NCBI RefSeq assembly: GCF_000715075.1
Contig: NC_134097.1
Location: 69,721,190-69,785,189, forward strand
Length of the DNA stretch: 64,000 bases
Direction of reading: 5' to 3'
DNA from: Nicotiana tabacum
Lineage: Eukaryota > Streptophyta > Magnoliopsida > Solanales > Solanaceae
Below are positions 1-12,305 of the stretch, piece by piece (position 1 is the stretch's first letter; each line of letters starts with the position of its first letter). Under the pieces are notes generated by a model. That model made no database searches. It saw nothing but the letters and a program-made list of their open reading frames with translations, and was not told the origin of the DNA. A program made the position numbers and the translations under genes.

Positions 1-411
1 TATAAGAAAGGAAAGAGAAGCAAAGGAAACGGTCCAAAGAGTAAAAGATGGAATAGAAAATTAAGTGAACACTTCTTATTTCTTTCTTTTTCTCAACTTT
101 CTTTCTTTAAAATATTTTAAATAAAATAAGAGAGAAATTCTGTTCCTTTTTAGTGTCTTTAAATAAGATGAAAATTTTCAAACTCTCCCTTAAGAAAATG
201 TGCTCCAATGCTAAATTAGATAAAATATTCTTAATGTGCATTTTAAATAGTAGTATCGATGGTTTAAATATTTGTTTATATAAAGGAACAATTAAAATTT
301 AATTAATGAGAGAAATTTTATATATAATACTACAATAATCATTTAAATGCCCAAAAATATTGCTACATTATCATAATACGTGAATTCAAAATGAAAGGAT
401 ATCATTAGAAC
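1..411. other. AT-rich flank outside the nested elements
   Basis: This AT-rich stretch lies outside the G1 element. I see no open frame or repeat in it. It ends in AGAAC (407-411), which recurs at 50979-50983, so it should be the original left flank of the site G1 entered. The matching right flank, after 50983, leads into a Helitron relic. Confidence 0.6.
407..411. repeat. Target site duplication AGAAC of G1 (left copy)
   Basis: AGAAC stands directly before the TGTCACGACC terminus of the left G1 LTR. The same five bases follow the outer end of the right G1 LTR at 50979-50983. Five base pairs is the usual duplication for Ty3/Gypsy integrases. The match pairs two ends that lie 50.6 kb apart. 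Confidence 0.75.
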
Positions 412-3214
412 TGTCACGACCCTAATCCTAACCTGTCGTCGTGATGGCACCTATGTGGTACTAGGCAAGTCGACATTTTCAAAATACTCCCAACATTAAC
501 AAAAAATGAATCAAGTAATTTTAAATAAGCAAAGTTTTCATAAAAAAAAGGTAAAAACTCAAACACAAGTGCAGAAAATAGCTCCCAATATCGGGGTGTC
601 ACTGAGCTCATGAGCATCTATACATCACCTGTCTAGAAGAGAAATGACTATGAAAGTCTGAATCAAAGTACAAATAAAGAAAAGATAAGGAAGGAGGAAC
701 AATGACTACGAGCGCCGGGAAGCTACCTCGTAGTCTCCAAAGGTCAACCGTGGACGATATCAACGCCCACCGTGTCCAGAAATACCTAGATCTCCACACA
801 AAGTGCATTGTGTAGCGTGAGTACAACCAACTTAGTAAGTAACAATAATAAAGAAGGAACTGAAAGATAGTGACGAGCTACACAATTATAATTCATTTTC
901 AGTAGTTTCAACAAGAAAGTAGACATGCTTTAAATCCGGCAATTTAAATCAATTCGGTTTATTTCTGCCAAGTTCAAGTAAAAATCGGATATAATATCTC
1001 CCAAAAATTTCAAAATAGTAACATATAGCCGCTAAGTGCAACAACAATGAAAGCAGATATAGTCTCTCAGGGCAACAGTCACTCAGTCTTTCTCAATATA
1101 TCATCACTCGCCTCTCAGCCTAACACTCACACTCAATAGGTACTAGTGCTCACTGGGGCTGTACAGACTCCGGAGGGGATCCTATAGCCCAAGCGCTATA
1201 TCTGCATGGACAACTTACGTGTTGCACGAACAACTCACGTGCTATAGTATCATATCAGGATCTGTACGGACAACTCACGTGCTATGGTATCAATATATCA
1301 CAATCAGGCCCTTGACATTATTCAGTTATCAACCTCTCTAGTCTCACGGGCTCTCAATAGTACTGGAAATCAGCCCAAAACAGAAATGATATAACGTATC
1401 AACAAGGAATAATAGAGACTGAGATAAGATATGCAAGTAAGACTACGACTGAGTACAAGTAGCAATTAGCAAGTACTTCAACAAGTATCACGGCCTATAT
1501 GGGTCCCTACAGTACTAACACATAGCCTAAACATGATTTACAGTCCAATTTCTATAACACATGGAGAGCATATAGCTAACAACAAGTTATTCAACTTTAC
1601 AGTTTCACGGAATGGACCAAGTTACAATTCCCACAGTGCACACCCCCACCCGTCACCTAGCATGTGCGTCACCTCCGAAACAATCACAAAATGCATAAAT
1701 TCGGGGTTTCATACCCTTAGAACTAGATTTAAAACTGTTACTTACCTCAATCTGAGAAGACTCTATTCCAATGCGCCTTGCCTCGCAAGTAGGCCTCCAA
1801 AAGTCCCGAATCCAGCCACAAGTCGTACAATATAATCAATACGGGCTAAAAGAATTAATTTCACAAGAAAAATATGAAATTATAAGTCAAAATCCGAAAT
1901 TGGCCAAAAGTCGGCCCCCGGGCCCACGTCTCGAGACCCAACAAAATCATAAAACCCGAAAGCCCATTTACTCACGAGTCTAACCATACAAAATTTATCA
2001 AAATCCGATATCAAATGGCCATTCAAATCCCCAAAACTAACTCGATAAATTCCTAGCCTCAAACCCTCAAATTTCACCTAAAAAACACGCCAGCTAGGTA
2101 GAAAGTCAGTGGAGAAACATAATCATTGAAGAAAAATGAATACAAGGAACTTACTTCAAGGATCCCCTTGAGAATCCTCTCAAAAACCGCCAAAATCAGA
2201 GCTCAAAATGATAGAAATGGTGAAAAATCTCGGAACCCTCGCATATATATATATGTTCTGCCCAAGCCTTCAGCACCTGCAGCCAAAATCCCGCTTTTGT
2301 AGTGAAAATTCCGCTTTTGCGAAAATCACTTATTTCCCCAGCTACCGCACTTGTGCACCGCTTTCTGCTTCTGCGTAACACGCCTGCATCTGCGGCCTCA
2401 CAGGTGCGGAAAGAACCTCGCACTTGCAGCCACTGTCAAGCTTCCTCCTTTCCGCTTCTACGGGCTCCTTCCCGCTTCTGCGGGCTCGCACCTGCGGTGC
2501 ACACTCCGTAGGTGCGAACCGGCAGTGACCAAAAAAAACTTCAGTTCCTCTTAAATTTCAACCTTGGTCTGTTAATCACCCGAAATCAGCCCGAGGCCTC
2601 CCGGGACCTCAACCAAACATGACAACAAGTCCCAAAATATTATACGAACTTAGTCGAACCCTCAAATCACCCTAAACAACATCAAAAACATGAATTGCAC
2701 ACAGATTCAAGCCTAATGAACTTTGAAATTTCCAAATTCTACAAACGGCATCGGAACCTCTCAAATCAAGTCCGATTGACATCAAATTTTGTACACAAGT
2801 CACAAATGACACCACAAACCTACTCCAACTTCCGGAAATCCAATCCGACCTCGATATCAAAAAGTCCACTCTCATTTAAACTTTTCAAAATTCCAACGTT
2901 TGCCATTTCAAGCCTAATTCCACTATGGGCCTACAAATCATAATACAGACACGCTCATACGTCCAAAATCACCCACGAAGATAACAGAACCATCAAAATT
3001 CAAATTCGAGGTCGTTTTCACATAAGTCATCATCCGGTCAACTTTTCCAACTTAAGCTTTCAATTATGAGACTAAGTGTCTCAATTCACTCTGAAATCTC
3101 TTCGGACCCGAACCAACCAACCCGGTAAGTCATATAACAGTTGTAGAGCACAAAAGGAATAGTAAATTGGAGAATAGGGCTAAAACTCTCAAAACAACCG
3201 GGCGAGCTATTACA
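412..3214 (-). repeat. G1 3' LTR (intact copy, about 2.8 kb)
   Basis: The LTR starts TGTCACGACC on the plus strand and ends ...GAGCTATTACA at 3214, giving TG...CA ends. The first 770 bases match 18498-19267 and the last 935 match 50006-50978. It carries short direct repeats with G-box CACGTG cores (about 1200-1290) and a CpG-rich segment of CCGC/TGCGG repeats (about 2280-2520). Small open frames here (for example near 414-826 and 2196-2554) have no recognisable domain and sit in non-coding LTR. It is related to the LTR at 55214-57944 in inverse orientation. Confidence 0.85.
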
Positions 3215-3231
3215 TCCTCCATTTTTTAAAC
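3215..3231 (-). other. G1 polypurine tract
   Basis: Immediately inside the left LTR, the minus strand reads a purine-rich run (GTTTAAAAAATGGAGGA) followed by TGTAATAGC, the LTR start. This is the expected plus-strand priming site and confirms minus orientation. Confidence 0.75.
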
Positions 3232-4660
3232 AAATGTTCGTTCTCGAACGGGTCTAGAAACATACCTGGAGTCACAAATAGGTGTGGATATCTGCTCCAC
3301 TTCTCCCGCTCGGTCTCCCAAGTAGCCTCCTCAACTGGCTAACCTCTCCAATGCATCTTCACTGAAGCTATATCCTTCGATCTCAACTTTTGAACCTGCC
3401 ATTTTTCAAAATGGCCACCGGCTCTACAACATAAGTCAAATCACCATCCAACTGAACCATGCTGAAATCCAAAACATGAGACGGATCGCCGATATACTTC
3501 CCGAGCATAAAAACATGAAATACTGGATGCACACTCGACAAACTATGTGGTAAGGCAAGCTTGTAAGCCACCTCCTAATCCTCTGAAGTACCTCAAAAGG
3601 CCCATTGAACCGAGGGCTTAACTTGCCCTTCTTCCCGAACCTCATAACACCCTTTATGGGTGAAACCTTCAACAAAACCTTCTCCCCAACCATGTAAGAA
3701 CCATCATAGACCTTCCTATCGGCATAACTCTTCTGTCTAGACTGTACCGTGCGAAGCCATTCCTGAATCAATTTTGCCTTGTCCAATGCATCCTGAACCA
3801 AGTCAATACCCAATAGCCTAGCCTCACCCAGCTCAAACCTACCCACCAGAAATCTACACCGCCTCCCATACAAAGCCTTATATGGAGCCATCTGAATTCT
3901 CGACTGATTGTTGTTGTTGTAAGCAAACTCCACGAGCGGCAGAAACTTGTCCATGAACCCTCGAAATCAATGACACAAGCACGTAGCATGTCCTCCAATA
4001 TTCGAATGGTGCGCTTAGATTGTCCATCCTTCTGAGGGTGAAATGATGTACTCAAACTCAACCTGAGTGCCCAACTCACACTGCACGGCTCTCCAAAACT
4101 GCGATGTAAACTGCATGCCTCTATCTGAAATGATGAAAACTAGCATACCGTGAAGGCGAACAATCTCTCTAATGTAAATCTCAGCCAACCACTTTGAAGA
4201 ATAAGTAATACCAATAGGAATGAAGTGTGCGGACTTAGTTAGCCGATCCACAATCACCCAAATAGCATCGAACCTCCTCGAAGTCCGTGGGAGCCCAACT
4301 ACGAAATCCATGGTTATCCGCTCCCACTTCCACTCTAGAATCTCTATCCTCTGAAGCAAGCCACCCGGTCTCTAATGCTCATATTTTACCTGCTAACAGT
4401 TAAGACACCGAGCTATAAACCCAACTATATCCTTCTTCATTCTCCTTCACCAATAGTGTTGTCTCAAGTTCTGATACATCTTCGCGGCACCCAGATGAAT
4501 GAAATATCACGAGTTGTAGGCCTCTTCAAGAATCAACTCTCTTAGCCCATCCACATTGGGCACACATATCTGGCCATACATCCTCAACATCCTATAATAT
4601 CCAATAGTAATATCTCTAGCATCACCGTGTTGAACCTTGTCTTCAAGGACAAGTAAATAA
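3232..4660 (-). pseudogene. G1 integrase and chromodomain-like tail (broken)
   Basis: Fragments in three frames together cover an integrase. The core lies around 4015-4359 (TMDFVVGLPRT with the first Asp, then [10 protein letters not shown] with the second). The segment with YKALYGRRC follows at 3768-3954. A GPF/Y-type module (GKLSPRFNGPFEVL) follows at about 3560-3640, and a chromodomain-like end with HWRG, PVEEATWE and PHLF motifs at about 3250-3400. The chromodomain part is interrupted by TAG at 3349-3351 after HWRG, where CAG is expected. Integrase inserts cDNA, and chromodomains of this lineage steer it to silent chromatin. The frames are too damaged to be functional. Confidence 0.8.
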
Positions 4661-6000
4661 GGATCATCATACTAGCGCTCTCTAATGCAATAAAATAAGG
4701 AAGACCGAGAAACCACACAGGCTAGAACCCGAATGGGCTCCGAAACCTCTAATTTCACGAACTGGTTGGCCAAGGCCTGAACATCAATTGCAAGAGATCT
4801 CTCACAAATAGGAATGAAATCAAGGCTACCCATACTCACTGCCTTCCTACTCAAGCATCAGCCACCATATTGGCCTTCCCCGGATGATACAGAATAGTAA
4901 TATCATAGTCCTTTAGCAGCTCCAACCGTCTCCGCTACCTCAAATTTAGATCCTTCTGTTTGAACAAGTGCTGGAGGCTCCAATGATTTGTAAATACCTT
5001 ACAAGACACACCATAGAGATAGTGCCTCCAAATCTTCAACACATGAATAATGACAACCAACTCCAAATCATGAACGGGGTAGTTCTTCTCATGAGGCTTC
5101 AATTGACGCGAAGCATAAGTGATCACTCTACCCTCATGCATCAAAACACACCCAATATCGATCCTAGAAGCATCATAATACACTATATAAGAACCAAAAG
5201 CTGATGGCAGAACTAGAACTAGAGTTGTGGTCAAGACAGTCTTGAGCTTTTGAAAGCTCTCCTTACACTCATCCGACCACCTGAAAGGAGCACCCTTTTG
5301 GGTAAATTTTGTCAAAGGTGATGTAATAGATGAGAAAACCTACATGAAGCGACGATAATAGCCAGTCAACCCTAGAAATCTCCGAATCTCTATAGCTGAG
5401 GACGGTCTATGCCAACTCTGAACCACTTCTATCTTCTTCGGATCCACCTGAATACCCTCACTGGACACCACGTGCCCCAAGAACGCCACTGAACTAGGAA
5501 AACTCACACTTGGAGAGCTTGGCATAAAGCTTCTCATCCCTAAACCACTGCAACACAATCCTTAAATACTGGGCATGCTCCTCCTAGCTACGAGAGTACA
5601 CCTGGATATCATCAATGAACACAATAATAAACGAGTCAAGATAAGGCTGAAATACACTGTTCATCAGATGAATGAACGTTGCTGGGGCATTGGTCAGCCC
5701 AAAAGACATCACAAGAAACTCATAATGACCATAACGGGTCCGGAAAGCTGTCTTAATATCCGAGTCCTAAATCTTCAACTGGTGATACCCAGACCTCAAA
5801 TCAATCTTAGAGAACACCCTTGCTCTCTAAAGTTGGTCAAATAGATCATCATTACACAACAAAGAATACTTGTTCTTGATTGTGACTTTGTTCAACTACC
5901 TATAATTAATGCACATTCTCATAGTATCATCCTTCTTCTTCACCAATAGAACTGGTGCACCCCAAGGTGACATACTAGGCCTAATAAACCCCTTATCAAG
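4661..6000 (-). pseudogene. G1 reverse transcriptase and RNase H (broken)
   Basis: Readable pieces are: RT thumb and connection at 5340-5558 ([24 protein letters not shown]); RNase H at 4935-5315 ([46 protein letters not shown]); and the RNase H to integrase linker at 4672-4854. The RT palm region (about 5580-5990) is split among frames. Stops include a TAG near 5575-5600, within the segment after the catalytic aspartates. This is a standard chromovirus pol order, and the length is as expected. No complete frame remains. Confidence 0.8.
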
Positions 6001-6760
6001 GAGTTCCCTGAAGCTTCTCTTTCAACTCCTTCAACTCAGCTAGTGCCATACGGTTCGAAGGAATATAAATGGGTTGAATGCCCGACACCAAGTCAATACC
6101 AAAGTCAATATCCCTATTGGACGGCATGCCCGGTAGGTCCACAGGAAACACAAGCGAAGAATCTCGCACCACCAGAACCGAATCAATAGTAGGGGTCTCA
6201 ACACTAACACCCCTCACAAAGGCCAAATAAGGTAAACAAACCTTCCCAACCATCCGCTGGGCCTACAAATATGAAATCACTCTACTAGGAACATAGTCTA
6301 GAGAACCTCGCCACTCAATCCATGGCAATCCCGGCATCGCTAATATCACAGTTTTAGTGTGATAATCTAGAATAGCATGACATGGAGACAAATAGTCCAT
6401 ACCCAAGATCATATCGAAATCAACCATACTAAGCAACAAGAGATCAATTCTAGTCTCTAATCCCTCAAAAGTCACTACACACAATCGATATACAGGTTTA
6501 CAATAATTGTATCGCCCACTAGTGTAGATACATTAACAGATGTAACTAGGGACTCCGGGGCATATCCAGATAATGAGAAAAATACGATGATACATATGAA
6601 TAAGTGGAACCACGGTAAAATAATATAGAAGCATCCATGTGGAAAACTAAGACAATATTTGTGATCATTGCATCTAAAGCAATGACATCTGGTCTGGTAG
6701 GGAGAACATAGAATCGAGCCTGACCGCCACCTGATTGGCCTCCTCCTGTAGAGCGACCTC
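6001..6760 (-). pseudogene. G1 retropepsin-like protease and RT leader (broken)
   Basis: The frame at 6263-6484 holds the FDMILGMDYLSP signature of plant Gypsy RVP_2 proteases and is followed by the linker to RT at 5996-6253 ([17 protein letters not shown]). Upstream, the flap-side motif that should read D-[PST]-G-S reads Y-R-G-S (about 6625-6640), so the catalytic aspartate codon appears to have become tyrosine. Several stops separate the parts. Protease would normally cut the Gag-Pol precursor inside the particle. This copy could not. Confidence 0.75.
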
Positions 6761-7441
6761 TAACTGACTAATCCCCATCCCGAGCTAGCTGAGCGGGTGG
6801 TGTAGCTGCTGGTGCTGGTGCCATCGGTCGATAACTCTATTGTGGAGTCCTACTCAACAACCTAGGGCAATCTCTCTTGATATGACCAAGATCACCACAA
6901 TCAAAACAACCCCTTCTCTGATGGAACTGCTGCTCCTGATATCCCAAGGAACTACCGGTTGAAACCTGAGCAGACAGGGTATGGTGAGAACTCTGCACTG
7001 GTAGTGCATTGAATGAAGACTGGCCTAAGCGAGCAATGTAAGAACCGTGGCTAACTGATGCACCACGATGAGCTGGTCGAGTCGTTTGAGCATGCATGTA
7101 CGGACGACCCCTTCCTTGGTGGAACTAACCCCCGGAAGGACCATCTTTATATGTCAAGCAATGTCGACCACCTCATCCAAAGTAGCGCCAGATAACCTCT
7201 CTCGAGTTATAAGCAATCGCAGCTGATATGTGAGGCCATCAATGAACCTCTTAATCCTCTCCCTATTAGTGGGAACCAGCCAAACTGCATGACGAGCCAA
7301 CTCAGAAAACCTCATCTCGTACTGTGTCATGTATATGTCATCCTTACATAACTGCTCAAATTGTCTGCGTAACTTCTCTATGCGAGATTGCGGCACGTAC
7401 TTCTCCAAGAAAAGAACGGAGAACTCCTGCCATATAAGTGG
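6761..7441 (-). pseudogene. G1 gag, C-terminal part with CCHC zinc knuckle (broken)
   Basis: The piece at 7154-7441 is a retrotransposon gag (capsid) domain with WQEF, FLEKYVP, RRQFEQL and YEMRFSELARHA motifs. The piece at 6837-7097 carries one CX2CX4HX4C knuckle (residues 64-77, CFDCGDLGHIKRDC) for RNA packaging. TAG at 6834-6836 and another shortly after break the frame where glutamine codons are expected. The 5' half of this gene lies at 17718-18371, separated by the Copia insertion that entered right after the codons for a VA/PLIW segment. Confidence 0.85.
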
Positions 7442-8367
7442 TGATGTTCTATACTTCAATACCACTCAAGAGGGGGGGGGGGATTTCTGTGGTGCCCAAT
7501 TTTTTGTTTAACCTAATTATAGAAGGACCTGGTTCTTCTATGTCTTCTAACTACTATTATTACAGAATTATAAATACAAAAATTAAAGAACACAGAGATT
7601 TTATGTGAAAAACACCTGGCTCAAAAGGTGAAAAAATCACGACCTATCTTCCAGTAGGATTTTCCCAAACTCTCCACTAAAATCACTGATCCAAAAACTG
7701 AATTTACAAAAACTCTTTTGTAAACTAGGATTAACCCTAATCCCATTGTAGCACACAACCTCAACTGTTGCGATAACTTTAAGTTAACTTTAAATTGAAA
7801 ACTCTGAGTACTTAATACAATTGCTTCTAAATAAAGCTGAAAGGTACGATATGAAAACACTTACTACAATTAAACTAGAATAAAAGATAGACACTTGGAA
7901 CTAGTTCTTCTATCTGGTTCAAGTAGCTTCAGGATTGCACGCTTAAATCACACATAAATTGCTTGAAAAATTGCCTTGCTATTTTGCTCTTAATTTACGT
8001 TTAACTTCTGCTTATGTGCATTACCTGTAAAAAAGAACAAAACTGATATTTATGGAGTTAGTAAGTAGAGATTGACTAGAATACTGATGCTACTATTCCT
8101 TGGTGGAAGAGTTCTAGTTGGTCTCTTCCTCTAACTCTATCCATCTCTTAAACTTTATTCTCTTTGTGTAAGGAGTCTTTTACCTTATCCAATATACAAA
8201 CTTTTCGATCAGGATCAGGAGATATCGCTTATGTTAAGTGAGGTTTATCTCCTTCTTGTGCATCTCACATGCTTGAGTTGACCATATCTGTGGTTCACTG
8301 GGATGGACCTGGTCCATATCTGAGTTCCTTTGTTAGTCTTCAAAACTCACCTTTACTTGTGCCAATG
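7442..8367 (-). repeat. Copia 3' LTR (926 bp)
   Basis: It starts TGATGTTCTATACTTC, identical to the start at 16610, and its other end aligns with the right LTR end (…CTTGTGCC against …CTTGGGGC). The last bases are CAATG instead of the expected CAACA, so the inner terminus has decayed. It has a run of 11-12 G near 7470 that the other LTR lacks, and it lacks the 178-bp tandem duplication seen in the right LTR. Confidence 0.85.
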
Positions 8368-8811
8368 AATTCCCCCTTTTTGATGATGAAAACCTCTGTG
8401 CTTTTCACTCACTTAAGCCTTATCAGAACTCAGCTTATTCATCAATGTAAAGTTAGAATTTTTTTTTTACTTATCATCAAGGACCAAGTTCATTAGGATA
8501 TATAAACATCACTTATTCAGAATGTAAAGCACAATATTTCTTCCCCCTTTTGGCATCATCAAAAAGTTTCATAAACATAGTGTGATTCCCAGAATTTTAA
8601 CAATTACTCATAGCCATTGGGGAAACTGCAAGTGCAATCATGCATTAATCATCAGTAATTAACCAAACATATTCAAACTATCAAGAAAATATAAATAATC
8701 AATCAAGAGCAAAAACAACAAACTTTATTGATAGAGAATATGATTCTGCCACAATCCACAAAAAGAAACAAAAAGAGTCAAAACATGAGCAAAACAAGAA
8801 AAATCCCTAAT
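8368..8811 (-). other. Copia 3' non-coding region with two polypurine-like tracts
   Basis: On the minus strand a tract AAAAAGGGGGAATT abuts the 3' LTR (8368-8383). A second near copy, AAAAGGGGGAAG, occurs at about 8540-8552. Both are followed or preceded by GATGATG-like sequence. Repeated polypurine tracts in this position are a known Sirevirus trait. I see no reading frame here. Confidence 0.65.
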
Positions 8812-10948
8812 CTAGGTCACTGAAAAGTCTTGACAAGGTTCAAGAACTGAAGGCTTGGAAGAACTATAGGGTTGGGTTTTGCCTTGGAGAAGGTGCAACA
8901 TCTCTTGAAGAATTCCATCATTCTTCTCCTTTTCTTTTATGAGCTCAGTTCTGAGAGCATCTCTCTCAGATTCAACCTCTGCTAAACGAGCCTTCAGCCT
9001 AGCTATCTCAGCATCCTTTGCTCCACTCTCCTGCACTAGAGCTCTAACTTTGCTATTGATAGGTGTATTTTTGGATGGACTAGGTTCATTGGGAATGGCA
9101 GTGACCTCATAGTCACAAGCAATCAAAGTGTTGATTCCAAAATGATCTTTGCTTGTGGTCATTTCCACTTCTTTAGTGACACCTTACAACGATCAAGAAC
9201 AATATTTAGAATAAACCCATAAGGAGTGGCGTGGGCCTTGGAGCCATTGATAACCCTATCCAATAGCTTGATAATAAATGCAAGCCAGTTGATCTGCCTT
9301 CCACTTTCAAGACACTCCATCAAAACCAAGTCCATATAGTTAGCAATGTGCCTTCTTTCCTACCTGGGCAACAATCACTTGTTGACGAATTCAAACAGGA
9401 CTTTATGGCATGGCTTCATTTCACTCTTATGCACAACCTTGGCCTCATTCACTTCTATAACATCACAAAATCTCCTAGTGATTGCAAGGGCAGTAGGAAG
9501 GGAGTCCATACTTGGCCATCTTTGCCTTGTGTAGTTATCATATCCTTCAGAAGGGATGTCAAGAATCTCACCCAGCTCCTTTGCATCAAAGGTCACTTGA
9601 ACCCCTTTCACCTGGCTTGTAACTTTGACATCCTTGAGCTCTGCATTGGCCATGAACTCAATGACCTCATTCCTTGCTAACCTACCATCCAACTGAAGGA
9701 CCATGTCCTTCCATCCTTGAGCAGCTAGAGCATCAACCAATCGAACCATCCCTGGTTCCACCAAATCCATCAAAAGTCTACCCTTCAAGATTTTTATTTT
9801 GCCAAACTTGGCTAGCTTATCTTGTTCATAGTCAGATTCACCCTCTTCTTCATCACTCAAATCTTCATCTTCAGTAATCTTAACTTGCTTGACTTTCACA
9901 ATAGACCTTGTTCTTTTTAGCCAAGGAAGAAGGTTAAGCAGCCTTCGAAATAGATGAAGACTTCTTAGAAGAAGTCTTGGTTTTCTTCGGCTTAGGGGTC
10001 TGAACCTCCACATCCACAGTCACATGTTCATCTTGATGGACTTGTTCCATCTCATCTACATTAACCGCCTCAGTAGGCCTGCAACCTTAGCTTTACATTT
10101 GTCCATTCTCTTCTTCTTAGCCCTAGCTTTTTGTAACTCCTCCTCACTCTGCTTCAACTTACTCCTTGTGGCCCTTCCTTTTGGTAAAGAAATCTTAGCA
10201 GTTGTTGGAGAAGAAGTCTTTCTTTTCTTTGTAGTTTTTGCAATGCTGGGGGCTTTTGGTGTTGGGGTTCTCCTTTTCTTTGGATCATAGCTTGCACCCA
10301 CTTTCTTCAGAAGGTCTACTAGGATCTCCTCAATAGATGAACCAAGTTCATCTGCTTGTGAACTGAGATTAACCAACCCTTAACAGCCTCCCCTAAACCA
10401 CTTTCCCCTATTTTCTTGCTACTCTCTTCCACAGTTTCATGTTCAGCCCCACAGATAGCCGATCTAACCATTTCAGAAGTGGGTGAGGAATCAGCCACTT
10501 CTTTCCCTTTTCCCCTCACATCACTACTCACACCCTCACTCTCCTTTTATTTTTCACTTTTATTTTTATCACCTCTTCTTCTTGACTCAGGCATTTCCAC
10601 ATTCCTAACAGACCCAACCAGAACAAACCTATTGTCTAAATTTTCAACTAAAATAGAACGTACCTCAGAAGGGGAACTTTGAGCCTTCTCAGAGTCAGGA
10701 GACCTAGTTCCTTTCCCCTCACTCATAGATTTGAAGGAGTCATCTGAGTTTTCAGAATCTTGGGCTTGGCTTGCCTTTAATTTCTCTTTCAATTTCTTTG
10801 AAAGTTCACCTATAGACACAATTTTGCGAGCAAGCATCTTCACTCGCTTTCTCCTAGGTTGGGGGGTTGTGCTGGGTTGAGGAGGGGTGGAAGAATCAGA
10901 GGGGGTAGGTTGTGGAGGAGTGCCTGGGTTATCTTGGGGGTTAGACAT
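8812..10948 (-). pseudogene. Extra post-pol frame of the Copia element (envelope-like ORF, broken)
   Basis: A chain of minus-strand frames starts at ATG 10948 and runs through 10547-10948, 10319-10531, 10056-10376, 9375-10013 and 8812-9168, roughly 700 codons in total with frameshifts. The N-terminus is rich in Pro, Ser and Thr. The middle is basic (KKRK, KKKR) and Ser/Glu-rich. The 9375-10013 segment has an acidic stretch and then a domain reminiscent of the family annotated as putative plant transposon protein (ELGEILDIPSEGYDNY). The C-terminus is a predicted coiled coil (ARLKARLAEVESERDAL). I see no clear signal peptide or transmembrane segment. Its position after RNase H matches the envelope-like ORF of Sireviruses. 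Function is unknown. Confidence 0.6.
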
Positions 10949-11556
10949 CCTTGCTAATTTTGGAAGAGGAATTTTGAATTGGGGTGGTTTTGGAAGAGAG
11001 AAGAATGGAGAGCAGAAGAAATTCGATAGTTTAGAGAATTATAAGAGTGACAGTGATTGTGATGATGAGTTTTTAAATAGAGAGGTTTAATTAATGACTA
11101 ACAACAGCTTTTTGTAGTTAATTAGAAGTCCAATCAACCTGAAATTTCAGGTTGAATGAGCGGTTAAGCTTCCCTAGATTCTAGGCATTTTATGCGGTGA
11201 GGATTCTATTAGAGACATAACTGATTCAAACTTTAGAGGGATAAGTTTTGTGATGATTTTGAATATTGGTAGGACTCTGCTCATGAATTAAATATTAATA
11301 TTTCTAATTGTGCAGAGTGTAGAAAACATACCTCGTTATTCAGATGAACCAGGTTCTTCATTAAAAATCCTCTTGATCATGTCTCAATTTACCAAAATAG
11401 AGAAAATTTTGTTAGAGATAATTGAGCCATATCAAAACATGTCACAGGAGTATACTATTTACAGTATGAGACTGAGCAACGATTAATCTAGATATTTACA
11501 CAAGTTCCAGATTTTCTAACCAATTTTTTTTCATTGTGTATTCTGAACTGGTCCCA
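10949..11556 (-). other. Non-coding spacer between Copia RNase H and the extra ORF
   Basis: About 600 bases of AT-rich sequence lie between the end of the RNase H frame and the ATG of the envelope-like frame. It could hold a splice acceptor or leader for that ORF. I cannot point to a specific site. Confidence 0.5.
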
Positions 11557-12305
11557 TTAGGTGATCTTAATCATCCCTAATTCTAACCTGTTCCTTTTAA
11601 AGTGCTCTCTACTCAGTGTTTTAGTGAAGATGTCAGCAATCTGTTTATCAATAGCATAAAATTCTATAGTAATCAGTCTTTTCTCATAGTTGTCTCTCAA
11701 AAAATGGTGTCTAACATCTATGTGCTTAGTTCTCTTATGATGAACCAGGTTCTTAGTCATACTAATAGCACTAGTGTTATCACAACTTCAATACCAAAAT
11801 CCATCAACTGCTGTTTGATCCATAGTAATTGAGCACAACAGGAAGCAGCAACAATATACTCAGCTTCAGCAGTAGATAAGGCCACTAAATTTTGTTTCTT
11901 AGTAGCCCATGACACAAGACATGAACCAACGAAGTGTTCCATACCTGAGGTGCTCTTCTTATCCACCAGGAAACTTGCATAGTCAGCATCAGCATATCTC
12001 ACCAGGTTAAAGTTACTACCTTTTGGATACCAAAGACAAAGGTCAGTAGTGCCTTTCAAGTATCTCAATATTCTTTTGACAGCAGTCAAGTGGGATTCCT
12101 TTGGATTTGCTTGAAATTGAGCACAAAGCCCTACACTAAAAATAATGTCAGGTCTGCTAGCAGTAAGATACAAAAGTAAACCAATCATTCCCCTATACAA
12201 CTTCTGATCAACAGATAAACCAGTTTTATCTATGTACAATTTTGTGGCTGTTGCGATAGGAGTGTCTATTTCCTTTGATTCTTCCATTTTAAACTTCTTA
12301 ATCAA
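11557..12305 (-). pseudogene. Copia RNase H and pol C-terminus (frameshifted)
   Basis: The frame 11757-12305 carries LYLTASRPDIIFSVG, RILRYLKGT, YADADYASFLVDKKSTSG and LSTAEAEYIVAASC, the classical Copia RNase H block with its Asp and Glu residues. It continues in another frame at 11557-11760 with KHIDVRHHFLRD and IFTKTL. RNase H removes the RNA strand during cDNA synthesis. The single frame change near 11757-11760 separates the two blocks. The length agrees with other plant Copia elements. Confidence 0.88.

Noticed and set aside
414..826. Short minus-strand open frames at the start of the G1 LTR
   Set aside because: They sit in LTR sequence that is broken or changed in the other LTR copies, with no recognisable domain.
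2196..2554. CpG-rich, Cys-containing frames in the G1 LTR, possible small gene
   Set aside because: They derive from CCGC/TGCGG word repeats in the LTR. The same segment in the right LTR (50020-50300) has different frames.
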